Both the position numbers and the translations under genes were made by a program. Below the pieces are notes generated by a model. It was not told the DNA's origin. It made no database searches and saw nothing but the letters and a program-made list of their open reading frames with translations. From Mytilus trossulus (taxonomy: Eukaryota; Mollusca; Bivalvia; Mytilida; Mytilidae), in the NCBI RefSeq assembly GCF_036588685.1, contig NC_086375.1, positions 42,377,270 through 42,441,269 of the forward strand: DNA of 64,000 nt, in the 5' to 3' direction. Shown here piece after piece: positions 47,201 to 59,262 of the stretch (its first letter is position 1; each line of letters begins with the position of its first letter).

Positions 47201-48699
47201 TAAACAAAGCTTGCACAGGAATGTACTAGTATTAGACAAAAGGTCTGTAACGTATGTTTCTAATAGTTAATTAAGCTGGGGATACTACTTTTGATTCTAC
47301 TTCTCTAAACCACCTTTTAGACTGATGGCCAATATTATTTTGCAGGTGCGTTAAATTTGTGTACTTTTTTCATTCATGTAATAAGCAGCAATTAAAACAT
47401 AGGATTTTCATATATAAAAAAATAACAATTAATACCTTATCACATTTTTACATTTATGTATCGAAACTAATTATTATGCAATAAAATGACGTCTTACATT
47501 ATATACAAGATTTTTATGATGTAAAAACATATACAGATGATAAGGTTCACAAAAAAGTGTGACCACACAGAGAAATCATTTGATTTTGACAAATGAATAC
47601 TCAGAGTTATTGCCTTTTCAGTTATTTTGATTGACAGTACAAGATAATACATTAGATATGGAACATGACAATTGATTTATAACATTAATATTATTAATTT
47701 ATATACTTGTATATATATTCATTGCGTACGACTGAACATTGACTTTTACCATTCTATAAACATGAATATATATATATACATATATATGATTTTTACGAAA
47801 ATTAGGCATTCTTTGGTTCCCCTAAAAAAAACGTTCCTTACCAAAATGAAATAACAAAAGCTCATACACATCAAACAAATGTAAACAAATGTCATATTCC
47901 CGGCTTTGAACAGGCATTTCCGTATGCTCAAAATGGTGGAATAAACCTGGGTTTATAGCTTTAATTTTTCACTTGTACAAAAGTCAAATGAAGTCTACTT
48001 TATAAACAACAATGAATGAGCTAAACAAGCAGACATAATAAGTTAAACTATCAAAACTTGGGGTCAGCAGTCAAAATTCTGTTAAAATTTTAATCACAAT
48101 AAAAACAAACAACTTTACCTACAAAGAATATCATAATTCCAAGCAGACACTATGAAGACATAGCACATAAGCAAAAATGAAAAACAAAAATATGAAAAAT
48201 GACGATAGTGCGATAAGTAATAGCGAGAAGTTTAAATATGGAGACACACTAAAAGGACATATTTTGAATATGGACTAAACAGTAAAGGTTAAAAACAAAC
48301 ATAGACGAAATAGACACTTTGACACGTATTGCAAATGATAAACAATGTCAAATTTGAATAGAATGATGTAGAACAACAAAGAAAGTTTACTGAAATTTTC
48401 GACGTTTTCACATTTGCCTTAACAAAATTATGATACCTGATTTGTTGGAAATTTTTAAAATTGTGTGCTTCAAGAGAAATTGTACCATATTGTTCGACAA
48501 TGTTACGAATTTGTAGATTCCGGATAATTTGAACGCACAAATTTTGAGACGGAAAAATGTAGTATCACTGAATCACTTCTCTAATTTGGCTTTATAGTGA
48601 TCTGATTAATAAAATAATAAATTGATGATGTTTTAACTGTACATCCGCGCATAGTGACCCTGTCTCTGTTTTGCATTTGTACCAATAAGCATTTCATTT
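47201..48699. other. No supported gene
   Basis: AT-rich sequence with a short (ta)n tract near 47766-47786. Open frames at 47672-47854, 47746-47931 and 48289-48540 overlap repeats or have no domain. Confidence 0.4.
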
Positions 48700-48970
48700 G
48701 GGTCAATAAAAGAGGCAACAGTAGTATATCGCTGTTCAAAAGTCATGAATCGAATAAGAGAAAAAAAATCTGGGTTACAAACTAAAACCGACGGAAAAAC
48801 ATCAACTATAAGAAGAAAACAACAGAATCACTGAATTGCATAAAAACCCACTTCAACATATATAGAAACGCACTATTTGATAACAATTGTCATAACCCTG
48901 ATTTGGTACAGGATATTTTATGAAAAAATGGTGGGTTGAGACATGTTTTCGGCTTGCCAAACCTCTCGTT
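48700..48970 (-). repeat. Family D copy, reverse orientation
   Basis: Blocks are aaaagaggcaacagtagtat, aaatctgggttacaaactaa, ccctgatttggtacaggata and ggcttgccaaacctctcgtt. The right end retains the family boundary seen at 20290. Confidence 0.65.
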
Positions 48971-49849
48971 TATATGTCAATGTTAGAAATGTATTAATTA
49001 TATGGTAACATATTTTTAATATAATAATCAATCTGTACTAGTAAAACCGTTCGAAACTTGGCAATCGAATGATTAAAAAAATGCATTACTATACATTAAA
49101 GAAATACTGATGGATCGTTTGTAAGCTTTATGTTTTTGTGATGTGTTTTTTTTTCTATATTATTAACATCAATGTATCTCTACCTTTTGCAAGCTGCATC
49201 TGTTGTCACTGGGATGTGGACGAATGATATGGCGCCGAATAAATTTCTCAAAAAATTAAATAGTAAAAGTAAAAACAGTTTATGTTGCTTTTGTTATTTT
49301 GCATTATATTACTATTATTTTTTTGAACTTTGTTTTTTTCCTTACGTCCACAGGATATGTCCTTATTCATCAATGCACTTGACAATCTGTATATGATCCA
49401 TTTTCTCATCAGTAGATTGTTTCACTAGTTAGCCTCAATAAACTTGACGTTTTCGAATTCATAAGGATTAAAATTAGTTAAAATTTGAAATTATAATGAT
49501 GCACTTTAATATAACCCTTGTTTACCGGACTCACAAAACAAATATCATCAAAATGGAAACCGGTATTGATAGATTGTTAATAACTTCATTTGGTAAAGTA
49601 CATTCAACTCTAACAATAAGTTAAAAAGTAAAAGTTAGACGTCACCGGGACCAAACAAAGCGGAATATATAAAGCCAAAGTATAAGAAGCTCATGAGTTT
49701 TCAAACTTAATCCCTTGTATGTTTTTGTGTATGTCGGTACGTTTGTTTATTTCTCTTTGGTATATCATTCCTTAACTAATGCGTGCTTCCATGTAACAAA
49801 ATTTCTAGTCTTGTATTTTTAGTTTTATTCGAAATTCTAAGGATTTATT
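48971..49849. other. No supported gene
   Basis: AT-rich. The open frame at 49172-49396 is low complexity (Phe/Tyr-rich) and has no recognisable domain or splice context. Confidence 0.4.
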
Positions 49850-50035
49850 ATCCCAGGCATAGATAACCTTAGCCGTATTTGACATAACTTTTTGGAATTT
49901 TGGGTCATCAATGCTCTTCAATTTTATACTTGTTTGGCTTTATAACTTTTCATATCTGAGAGTCACTAGTGAGTCTTATGTAGACGAAACGCGCTTCTGG
50001 TGTATTACATTATAAGCCTGGTACCTTTGATAACT
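49850..50035 (-). repeat. Family L copy, inverted relative to the 51-kb array
   Basis: Blocks are ccaggcatagataaccttag, tcttcaattttatacttgtt, gagtcttatgtagacgaaac and aagcctggtacctttgataa. They reverse-complement to the units at 50838-51500. Confidence 0.65.
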
Positions 50036-50431
50036 ATAATGAAATTTGTTACTAATTTTATTACTTGAATCAATTAAAGAAATCCTTAGTTATCTGTGAC
50101 TGTAGACACTCAATACCTCAACGCAATACTTATTAGCAAATTAATGGGCATGACCCTTTGTAGACAAAACGTTTGACTGTGTGCAAAACTTATCTTTGTA
50201 TCTATGACGAGTTCATTTATCACAAGTATGTTCTTTTTATTGACAGCTGTCTTTTTTTTTAAGTATACCGTGATTTGTTTTATCAATATTTTAAATTGGA
50301 CCCAGGGAAGAAGGCAATCGAAGATTCCTTTAAATAATTGAATGGAAACCTCTGACGAAAGAGGAAATAGAGACTATTGTAAATTGTAATCAACTTGAAA
50401 AATTCCAATTCTATAATTTTGAAGATGTCAT

Positions 50432-50580
50432 CCTGTCTAACAGATTATGATAGCTATGTTATGAATGAATGATTCACAGTGACCTTATTGACGTGTGTTT
50501 AATTTGCACTGAACTATATTTGACAATTTTAAGACAGACTTTACCGATACAAGATATATCTATTTATAAAAACGTCTGCT
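50432..50580. repeat. Unit of a diverged 150-bp duplication (partner at 53157-53305)
   Basis: Both units contain atgattcaca(g/t)tgacct, gaactatatttgacaattt/gaactatatttgacaattg and a following acagata/gatacaagata block with tttat(a/g)aaaac. They lie 2.7 kb apart in the same orientation. Confidence 0.5.
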
Positions 50581-50837
50581 TGAGACCAAACGTAGTAAAC
50601 CACATCAAGAAGGGGTTGCTTGTTAGATCAATTCTGTGAAACCAAAGTCATAAGAACATAGACTTCTTCTGTAATACATTAAAAAAACTTAGATTCTGAC
50701 GAATAGTTTTGTACTTTTTCAAACTGTTTTATAAGTGTGCATTTTATAAATATTTAAGTCATATTGAATCTAATTATTTGATCATTTTATTATTGCCACC
50801 AATATTCTGGATTTTGCGTGCATGTAAATAGTTATTA

Positions 50838-51500
50838 AAGGTACCAGAATTATAATTTAGAACGTCTGGCGTTTCGACTAAATAAGACCCATCAGTGACG
50901 CTCATATCAAAATATTTATAAAGCCAAACAAGTACAAAGTTAAAGAGCATTGAAGATCCAAAATTTCAAATTGTTGTGGCAAATACGCCTAAGGTAACTA
51001 TGCCTGGGATAAGAAAATCCTTAGTTTTTCGAAAAATTCAAAAATTTGTTAACCGGAAATTTATAAAAATTACCGCATTATTGATATTCATGTCAACGAC
51101 GAAGTTTTGACTTCTGGGCTGGTGATACCCTCGGGGACGAAAGGTCCACCAGCAGTGGCATCAACCAAGTGGTGTAAATAATTATCAAAGGTACCAGGAT
51201 TATAATTTAGTACGTCAGACGCGCGATTCGTCTACATAAGACTCCTCGGTGACGCACTTATCAAAATATTCATAAAGCCAAACAAGTACAAAATTGAAGA
51301 GCATTGAGGATTCAAAATTTCAAAACGTTGTGCCAAATACGTCTAAGGTTATCTATGCCTGGGATAAGAAAATCCTTAGTTTTTTCGAAAAATTCAAAGT
51401 TTTGTAAACAAGATAAATAAAGATGACCAAATTATTGATATTCATGTCAACACCGAAGTGTTGACTTCTAGGTTGATGATACCCTCGGAGACGAATCGTA
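50838..51500 (+). repeat. Family L tandem pair (~350-bp and ~310-bp units)
   Basis: Unit 1 (50838-51187) and unit 2 (51188-51500) share aaaggtaccag(a/g)attataa, catcagtgacgctc/cctcggtgacgcac, aaagccaaacaagtacaaa, ctatgcctgggataagaaaa then tccttag, and gatgataccctcgg(g/a)gacga. A third partial unit follows at 51694-51790. No coding frame. Confidence 0.75.
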
Positions 51501-51790
51501 TTTACTGTTTCTCGATTATGTTGTCGTGTATAAGACAGTTACATTTCCTGTACATTGAACCCATAGAAAGCTTGAATTTACTTCTTACTCTCACTTGACC
51601 AGGATGTCCTTCCAAAAACTAGGTTTTTTCTGTCGAAAAAAATATTAACTCCGAAGTCAAATATCGTTCTACGAAAAATGTCTATTTAATTGGTTATCAA
51701 AGGTCCCAGGTTTATAATTTTATACGCCAGACGCATGTTTCGTATACATAAGACTCATCAGTGACGCTAAGATCAAAATAGTTTTAAAGC

Positions 51791-53156
51791 CAAATAAACT
51801 ATTCATTGGCAACACCATTATTTTCAGATTTAGTTATACGAACAAATTGATAATGAGAAATGAACCTCGTCTTTGAAAGTAAACACCATACTCAATTTTG
51901 ACTAATTTTACTCAAGTTTGTTGTGTAGTGATAAGAAATCTTTAGGTTTGAACGTTCCTTATCAAACTAGAAAAGAGCTTCGTACACATCAAATCTATAA
52001 AATGTTGTTTTCATATAAACCTTGTACTTGTTCGCGTTAATGTTAAAATAATTTAAACCTCATTATAACCTATAATCCCATATTGCCTTGATGCTGTGAA
52101 GATTATTGTGGATACTATTAAAGATGGTCAAGTCCTTGGTCGATCATCAGCTTAATATTGGATTCCTACAAAAAACGATAAAAAATAGAATTGATCAAAA
52201 TCAAACAAATTTGACAAAATGAGTCTCGTCCAGGTAAGTGCACCGAAAACACATTTTTTTTATAAAGCTGCAATGTTTTTTGTTATTGATAAGATTCTCG
52301 AACTTACTATCCCAATATCAAAATTGCACAAAATTCTCATGAATTCTACTAAATTTTGCAAAAAAAGTAAAAAATGGTGTAACGTTCATTTCAATCGTCG
52401 AAATTTAAACCACTGCCCCAAAAGTAATTACTAGTATATACTACATCGCATACACCTTTCATAACATTTCAATTATATAACTTTATAAATGTTTGTCCTG
52501 TCAAACAGTGCATATCACATTATTAAAAAGTTTAATTTGATATATCACAAAATCTGCGCTTCTCTCCTTTGGTATCAACATAAAAAAGAAAAATGCAAAT
52601 CTTTCGTCTTTATACTCGATGCCTAAACTTGACAAAAATCTCGTATAAGCATGCGAAGAATGATAAATAGCCTGATAGTAAAAATGTTACACGATACAAC
52701 TTTTCTAAAGTTCTTAACAGTTTTTATTTGACCCATGACCCTGATATCAAGTACGAAGGTTTTGCAAATTACGACTCATCTAAGCTATTTTTGGGGTAAA
52801 AAAATCTTCAGTATCAATATTGACAATGTTTATTTTTATTTTTCGTACTAACGGTCACTAACAAATTAAAAATGGAACATTCGTATATAGATCTCTGTTT
52901 TAATATACTAAATGGTATTCTATAAAACACAATTTAACTCAATAATCAACATATTTTTGTCAACAATTATGATATTCTTTATTCGCAATTAAATTTCATT
53001 CCGTAAAGTCATTAGTTCTAACAATATTAGCAAGCAAGAGGCTAAAAAATATATACAGATTTCATTTAAATCCTGCTAAACGTAAATAATGTAGAACCCA
53101 TTGCAACCAACTTCAAATATTCCAAATACATGTATACAACTATGTACAGTTGTATC
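51791..53156. other. No supported gene
   Basis: AT-rich. The open frame at 52219-52434 has no domain. No repeat copy was identified with confidence. Confidence 0.35.
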
Positions 53157-53334
53157 CTGTCAAACATATTTTGACAGCTAGGTTAATTATTAATGATTCA
53201 CATTGACCTAAATGGGATGTCTTTTAAAGCACGGAACTATATTTGACAATTGTAACAGGTGTTAACACAGATACATTCTTATTTTATGAAAACATCCCCT
53301 TTGGATTTTTTTTATAAGTTAAATATTTATATTA

Positions 53335-53690
53335 TAAATTGTTTGTTTAAAATTTCAGTGAAATTAAAGACATCATTAGTATACATTTTCTTATATATTC
53401 AAAGAAAGACATAACATAGAAAATTTAATTATAATGCATATGTGTATACTTTTTTCTACTTTCTAGAAGTTATAGGATTTCATTATCATCATCTTTCTAT
53501 GACAATATAAATATATGACATATATTGTTTGTTTGAATTTCAGTGAAATTAAAGACATGATTATAATAGATTTTCTATATATTCAAAGAAAAATATTAAT
53601 GCATATTTGTATACTTTTTTTCTAATTTTTAGATATTACATTTTGTATATGTATTTCATGATTATTATCTTTCCATGATATAACGTAATC
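53335..53690 (+). repeat. ~185-bp tandem duplication
   Basis: Copies near 53335-53520 and 53521-53690 share ttcagtgaaattaaagacat, attcaaagaaa, tgtatacttttttcta and tttcat(t/g)at(c/t)at blocks in the same order. Non-coding. Confidence 0.6.
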
Positions 53691-54194
53691 ATGTTAGTTG
53701 TAAGTTTATTTTGGCAAATAATATATGATGGGGTAGATAAATTTTTATTATTCAAAATATATGAAAAGTCTGGAGTACTAGTAAATGGTGATTGGGCTGT
53801 TCATTCCTACCACAAAAAGATAGAAGTGTTCCCCTCCTGACAAAAAGGCAATATATTTCGGGATCATTTTAATTTGCCTCAAAACTCAAGAGTACATATG
53901 TACATACTTTATGGAGATAAGATATGTGTCATCGTGGTCTCATTCATACTTTGAGTTATGTTATTGGTGCGTGCAGTCTTTATGTAAATGCAAATTATGT
54001 AAATGCAAATTCATTTAGTCGTCTTTGTGCATATATTAGAAGTCAAAAACAAAAAGATTAGACAAGAAAAACAGGAGTGCACATACTGAAATATCTTGCC
54101 TGCTTTAGTGATCAGATTAAATTGATGTTGAAATTAAAAAGGAAATGTTACACTACAAATATAATATAAAAATTACCATTATCAATAATCCGTG

Positions 54195-54330
54195 TAAATG
54201 AGGTTAGGGTCAGATGAGCCCTGACAGACATACATGTACACCTTACAATCATTTCATAACTTAAATATAATTAACAAAGTGCGTATAGTTTTTAAAAAAA
54301 TCAGACCTCACCACGAAAATGTAACATTGA
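54195..54330 (+). repeat. Family K unit ('gaggt(c/t)agg/tcagatga')
   Basis: It reads gtgtaaatgaggttagggtc then agatgagccctgacagac and ccttacaatcatttc. Related units are at 55190-55300, 56160-56300 and 56660-56890, so this family is clustered at 54-57 kb. Confidence 0.5.
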
Positions 54331-54859
54331 TCTTTGAACATGAAAATGAGGTCGGATAAAAAAAAAAAAAAAAAATTATAATGTTATACGCCAGACGCGC
54401 ATGGGCAGACAATCACAAATTTTAATCATTCCATACACCTTGTATAGTTCACCTATTACTTTTCGTATCTGAGAAACAGATTTTAACTGGAAAACTCAAC
54501 CAATGATCTGAATGATGAAAAAGAAGTCAATGTTAGATGAAATATAACAGACGGACATATACCGGTACAATTGATCCGTTAACGTTATTTAATAGAACCG
54601 TTTCTTATAGTATTTGAAAGAAAAGTGCACATGCTGAAATGTCTTGCCAGCTTTACTTATGATTGAAATCATATTGAATGTCTAAAATATTAATGTGAAT
54701 TACGTAAGCACATTAATGTTTTTGATATCTTGTGGTCTTTGATGGATTATGTAAGTTGTTATGCATGTTGTATCGACTACTATCATATTGTTTGTTTGTG
54801 CGTTTCTCTGTTATAAAAATGTTCTTGTTTGTGTTGTATTTCTGTCAAGAAGGGTTATA

Positions 54860-55170
54860 GCAATATTTTTTAACATTGTCATAAAGCGGGCAGTTAGGCA
54901 TGCCATTAAACTATTTTCAACCCACTCGTGTTTTTCTTTAAATGTCCTGTACCATGTCAGAAATATTGCAGTTATAATCAAATGGTTCGTTTCTATGTGT
55001 GTTGGCGTTTGTATTTTGTTGCACTTCGGTGTTCCTGTTGTTCCTTTGCTTTCCTCTTATATTTGATGTATTTCCTTCGGTTTTTGTTTGTAAACCGGAT
55101 TTGTTTTTTTCTCAATCCATTTATGACATTTGAACACCAATATACTATTGTTGCTTTTATTTACTACAAA
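54860..55170 (+). repeat. Family D copy, direct orientation
   Basis: Blocks are cgggcagttaggcatgccat, cctgtaccatgtcagaaata, gtgttcctgttgttcctttg and tttgaacaccaatatactat. The frames at 54761-55066 and 54928-55227 are repeat-derived. Confidence 0.65.
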
Positions 55171-55360
55171 TATCACATACACTCAACATTATCAATGATC
55201 CATGTATATAAGGTCATAGTCAGTTGAACCATGCAAAACAGACGAGAACACCTTCCAATCATTCATACACCAAACATAGTTCACCTATTAGTCATAGAAT
55301 CTGATAAACTGACAAAATATTATACCAATTGATAACAGACCAAATTAAAGAACCTAAGTG

Positions 55361-56003
55361 AGCACGCTCACATACCCCACGTCCCCACATTGTCATTGGA
55401 GAAATTAAATAAGTGAAAGAAAAAAAAATTGTATAAGAAAAATTAATTTCCTGCCAATATGCACATCTAAATAGTATGTCCTTATTATCTACAAAATTTC
55501 ATGAAACTCTGTTGTGTGGTTTCAGAGGAGTTGAGATGACAAACTGTTGCAGAAGTACATTGAAGCAAATAAGTTTAAAGGGGTGTAACTCCTAGAAAAA
55601 AAATTGAATCGCAATTTCCCGTCGATATGCACAACTACATAGTATGTCCTTACTATTTGAAAAGGTTTCGTGAAATTCTGTTGTGTGGTTTGAGAGGAGT
55701 TGCGATGACAAACTGTTGCAGTAGTACATTATAGTAAATAAGTTAAAAGGGGCGTAACTCCTAGAAAAAAATTTGAATCGCAATTTCCCGTCGATATGCA
55801 CTACTACACAGTATGTCCTTACTATCTGAAAAGGTTTCGCAAAATTCTGTTGTGTGGTTTGAGAGGAGTTGCGATGACAAGAAACAGGACTGACGGACGG
55901 ACGGACGGACTGACGGACGGACGGACTGACAGACGGACGGACGGGTCAAACACATTATACCCTCCGCAACTCGTTGCGTGGACTCGTTGCGTGGGGTATA
56001 ATA
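55361..56003 (+). mobile_element. Repeat with three ~168-bp monomers and a GGAC microsatellite
   Basis: The left end agcacgctcacatacccca and right end tgcgtggggtata are inverted around taccccac/gtggggta. Three collinear monomers each carry tatgcac, tagtatgtcctta, gttgtgtggttt and gaggagttg(a/c)gatgacaa. After the last, a (ggac)n/(tgac)n tract runs from about 55888 to 55943. The open frames at 55592-56107 are read-throughs giving RTDGRTD-type or SVRPSV-type repeats. Layout fits a non-autonomous element. Confidence 0.75.
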
Positions 56004-56479
56004 AAAAAAACTTAACATTGACAAATTTACAAAAACTTAATATTCACTGTATTTGGCAAATCTTCCAGAAATTTGGATCCTCAAAGCTCTTCAACTTCGT
56101 TCTTTAGTTGAGCTCTCAAAACTTGTTTATTCGAGCATCACTAATTGGTCCTTCGTAAATCTATGAGGAGTTTATTGACCAACGAGCCATAAAAAAAAGG
56201 TCAAGATCACATCAAATCTGACAGACAGACAAGTACACTGAAAAATCATTCCAAACACTAAATACAGTAGACCTATTGTTCAAAGGGCACAGTATCACTT
56301 ATGGTAGCAGTCTTTAACAATCATTTCTTATACCTATACCAAACCTATTGCAAGTAAAATTTTCCAATTACAAATATATTTTGCAGCGCCTCAATATTGA
56401 CGACTTCAAATCTAAACCTCTTGATTGCACTTGTTCTAGTTCCCAATTCACATAAAATCCGGATTCTATGTTGTGTCAT

Positions 56480-56590
56480 GCGTACTATTGTTTGTCTGAT
56501 TGTCTTTTTCATTTTTAGCCATGGCGTTGTCAGTTTATTTTAGATTGATGAATTGACTGTCCCTCTTGTTATCTTTTGTCCCTCTTTTAG
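56480..56590 (+). repeat. Family F copy 3
   Basis: Blocks are gtctttttcatttttagcca, gcgttgtcagtttattttag and ttatcttttgtccctctttt. They match 14300-14400 and 32120-32215. Confidence 0.6.
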
Positions 56591-56659
56591 GAATCATTGA
56601 TACCTCCTATTCCCTTGATTCTCATTCTTTGGCGAACCCTGTCTATTGATTTATGAAAA

Positions 56660-56890
56660 ATGCCATTGAGGTCAAGGTCAGATGATACCTGGCGTTACCT
56701 GTTTGTATAACCAGTAAACCTTACAATCATTCCATACATCAAATATGGTTGATCTTACAACTTGACCACAAAATCCTATAATTAATCAATGGTCAATGAA
56801 ATGAAGTAGAGGTCAGATGAACCCTGTCTGAAGGACGTGTAGACCTTGCAAGCAACCCTTATACCAAATATACATATATCCTATAACATG
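56660..56890 (+). repeat. Family K units, two in tandem
   Basis: gaggtcaaggtcagatgata and gtagaggtcagatgaaccct each start a unit of about 120 bp that also has ccttacaatcattccataca or a diverged form. Confidence 0.5.
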
Positions 56891-57732
56891 TACTGTGGAT
56901 TCATTTATTTTCGTGGATATCAATTTTCGTGGATATAGAAAAAAGATGTTTCGTGGTATACATAATTTCGTGGATCGCTGATTACAAAAAAAAGTTCAGA
57001 TACGTAATTCGTGGATTTTTTTTTGATTTAGGAGATTAAATAACCACCTTGGTTTGATCAATAATAAAACAAACAAGAAAAGAAGGAATTCATTGAAAAA
57101 GTTTTGAATTGTCAAAATCCTCGCTTGGTCATTTTAGGTTAAAGTGTTCATTAAAAACTTCTATTACAATAATGGACAAAGACAACTAATTATTTGTTTG
57201 TTTTACTATTTATAAATGCTTGTTGGAATTCTATAAAGACAATCAAAACTTTATGATTGAAAGCTCATTTCCCAAATCACGATATAATAAACAGTCATAT
57301 AAGTAAAAGGTGTGAAAATAAATGTTCCTGTCATAAACAATATTACCTTCGGCTACGGGGCAATATCCCCGTACTTAATCCTTTTGATTTTTAATCACTA
57401 GTAAACCAAACTATGACACGGTAATTAACAACTTGCAGTTATTTTCCATGAACAGTTTTAATCAATTTTAAAAAGTAAATTATCACGGATATTCGATATA
57501 TTTATTATTGATTTAATTAAAATTCTTTCGATAAAAAAACCACGTGTTATGTTACAATGTTTAACGCTAGTCATCACTATACTAGAACTGCATAACATAA
57601 CCGGAAATAAACATCTGACACCATTCACATTTATCGGGATTATTCTTCGTTGAATTCTTAAATTCGTGGTTTGCTGTGATCAGCAAAACCCACGAAAATT
57701 GGTATACCACGAATAAAAATGAATCCACAGTA
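56891..57732. mobile_element. 842-bp MITE with 'tactgtggattcatt' TIRs
   Basis: The left end is tactgtggattcatttattt then tcgtgg. The right end reverse-complements to tactgtggattcatttttat then tcgtgg. Short cgtgga/tccacg repeats sit inside the left end. No transposase frame is visible. TA at both outer edges would fit a TA target site, but this is not proven. A solo end occurs at 5714. Confidence 0.75.
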
Positions 57733-59089
57733 ATAAGTGAGAAAATCTCATGACAAATTATTAATAAATAGTTTTTTAACCAAGAAAATAAGACTGACAG
57801 AAACTTTCTTACATAAAGCATTTGTTTACAAAGTATGAAGCATCTAAGTATCTTGCCTCTGAATTATAGGGCGTATAAAAAACAGTTTGGTCACAAACTC
57901 CAAAAAGTAATCCCAATGTTTTTAACAAAAGTTAAAGGTTAGACAAAAACCATTAAGTCCCAATAATATTTTCAGAAAGTTGTAAGATCTTTCTTCTCTG
58001 GTAGATTCAGTATTATTGTAACACTACTTTATTGTCAATACATATCCATTGAATTCAACAACCCCTACTGGATACCCTTGAGACGCATTTAAAAACACTT
58101 CAAGTAAAGTGCCTATTTAAGCACTAAAATATAAGATGTTTGAAATATACATAATTTATTTACAAACTTTACATATTGCTAATTTGCTACTTACATATTT
58201 TCAAACTGTCATTTGAAATATTTGTATATATGAAAAGAATAAATGTATCATTTGTTGAATCAATATATGTTTCAAATGAGATTATTCATAACACCAAAAA
58301 ATTACAATAGGTTTTCCATCCCTATGTTATTTAGTACAAATACAATTCTTTTGGTGAATATGAAGTTTTGATATATCAGAGTTGAAACATGGACACTATG
58401 TGTGTCAAGTTCTAAACATAACTTTTGAATTGACACAATGTGTGTCATGTTCTAAACATAAATTTTGAATGGAAAAAATCAAAAATCAAAAGATATATTT
58501 CTTTGCAATTCCATGTTAAGCCTAATGCAAATTTCATCTTTTTCCAAATAGATTTAGCTCACAAAACATTTTCTCCAAAAACCATATTCCTGAACCATTT
58601 GCTAATATCTGCATTGTATTTATAAAGCTAGGAGACTGGAGACTAACTTGTGAACGCAACAAAATACAACCATTTGATTTTCATGAACTGACATAATTAA
58701 ACGCCATAAATCTTACTAAAGTTATATTAAAATATATATAATGCCTATATAATGTTTGATAAATTCAAAATGGAAAATCCTGACTGATGAGAAATCAAAG
58801 TATAAATTTATTAGATAATAAATCACTATTAGCATAATTACATAATACATAATGAAAATAAATTAAGAACATTGACCCTCCATTCCTTTCAATGTTAACC
58901 ATAGTTTGTTTTTGAAACTTCGGTCAATCAAAATTTTCTTACCAAATGACCATAATACAACTGCGTGATTAATAGAGGCATACTAATGATATTTCATTTA
59001 ATTTATGGACACAAATTATTTATTGTCTGAAATTTAGATGATATTTTGCTAATATGCCAAATCAATCACTAGCCATGGAGAACGACAAT
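57733..59089. other. No supported gene
   Basis: AT-rich spacer between the MITE and B9D2. The frame at 58440-58625 overlaps a short direct repeat (acacta/aatgtgtgtca(a/t)gttctaaac at 58395-58460) and has no domain. Confidence 0.4.
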
Positions 59090-59095
59090 TTTATT
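59090..59095 (-). terminator. Possible poly(A) signal of B9D2
   Basis: AATAAA on the minus strand, about 170 bp beyond the B9D2 stop. A second candidate is near 59019. Weak evidence in AT-rich DNA. Confidence 0.3.
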
Positions 59096-59262
59096 TGGTA
59101 TTGACTTAAAAAACAATTTGTATCAAATAAGTTCAAATTATCAAAATGAACCTATGAAAAGAATTCAGAAAGAGCTGTTGATTGTTTCTGAAATAAAAAA
59201 AATTGCGTCATGCCTCTGGTATCATTTAAAAAATAATGTATAAATTACATTTTTTTTTTAAA

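Noticed and set aside
55888-55943. CRISPR-like or telomere-like array
   Set aside because: It is a simple GGAC/TGAC microsatellite without spacers, in eukaryotic intron-bearing DNA.
55796-56107. Open frame with RTDGRTDG repeats as a repeat protein
   Set aside because: It is a read-through of a GGAC/TGAC microsatellite and repeat monomers, open on both strands.
57331-57375. Fourth GAA-loop foldback at 57.3 kb
   Set aside because: Only a short tacgggg/ccccgta hairpin and a weak ccgaagg stem are present; arms are not long enough to call a foldback.
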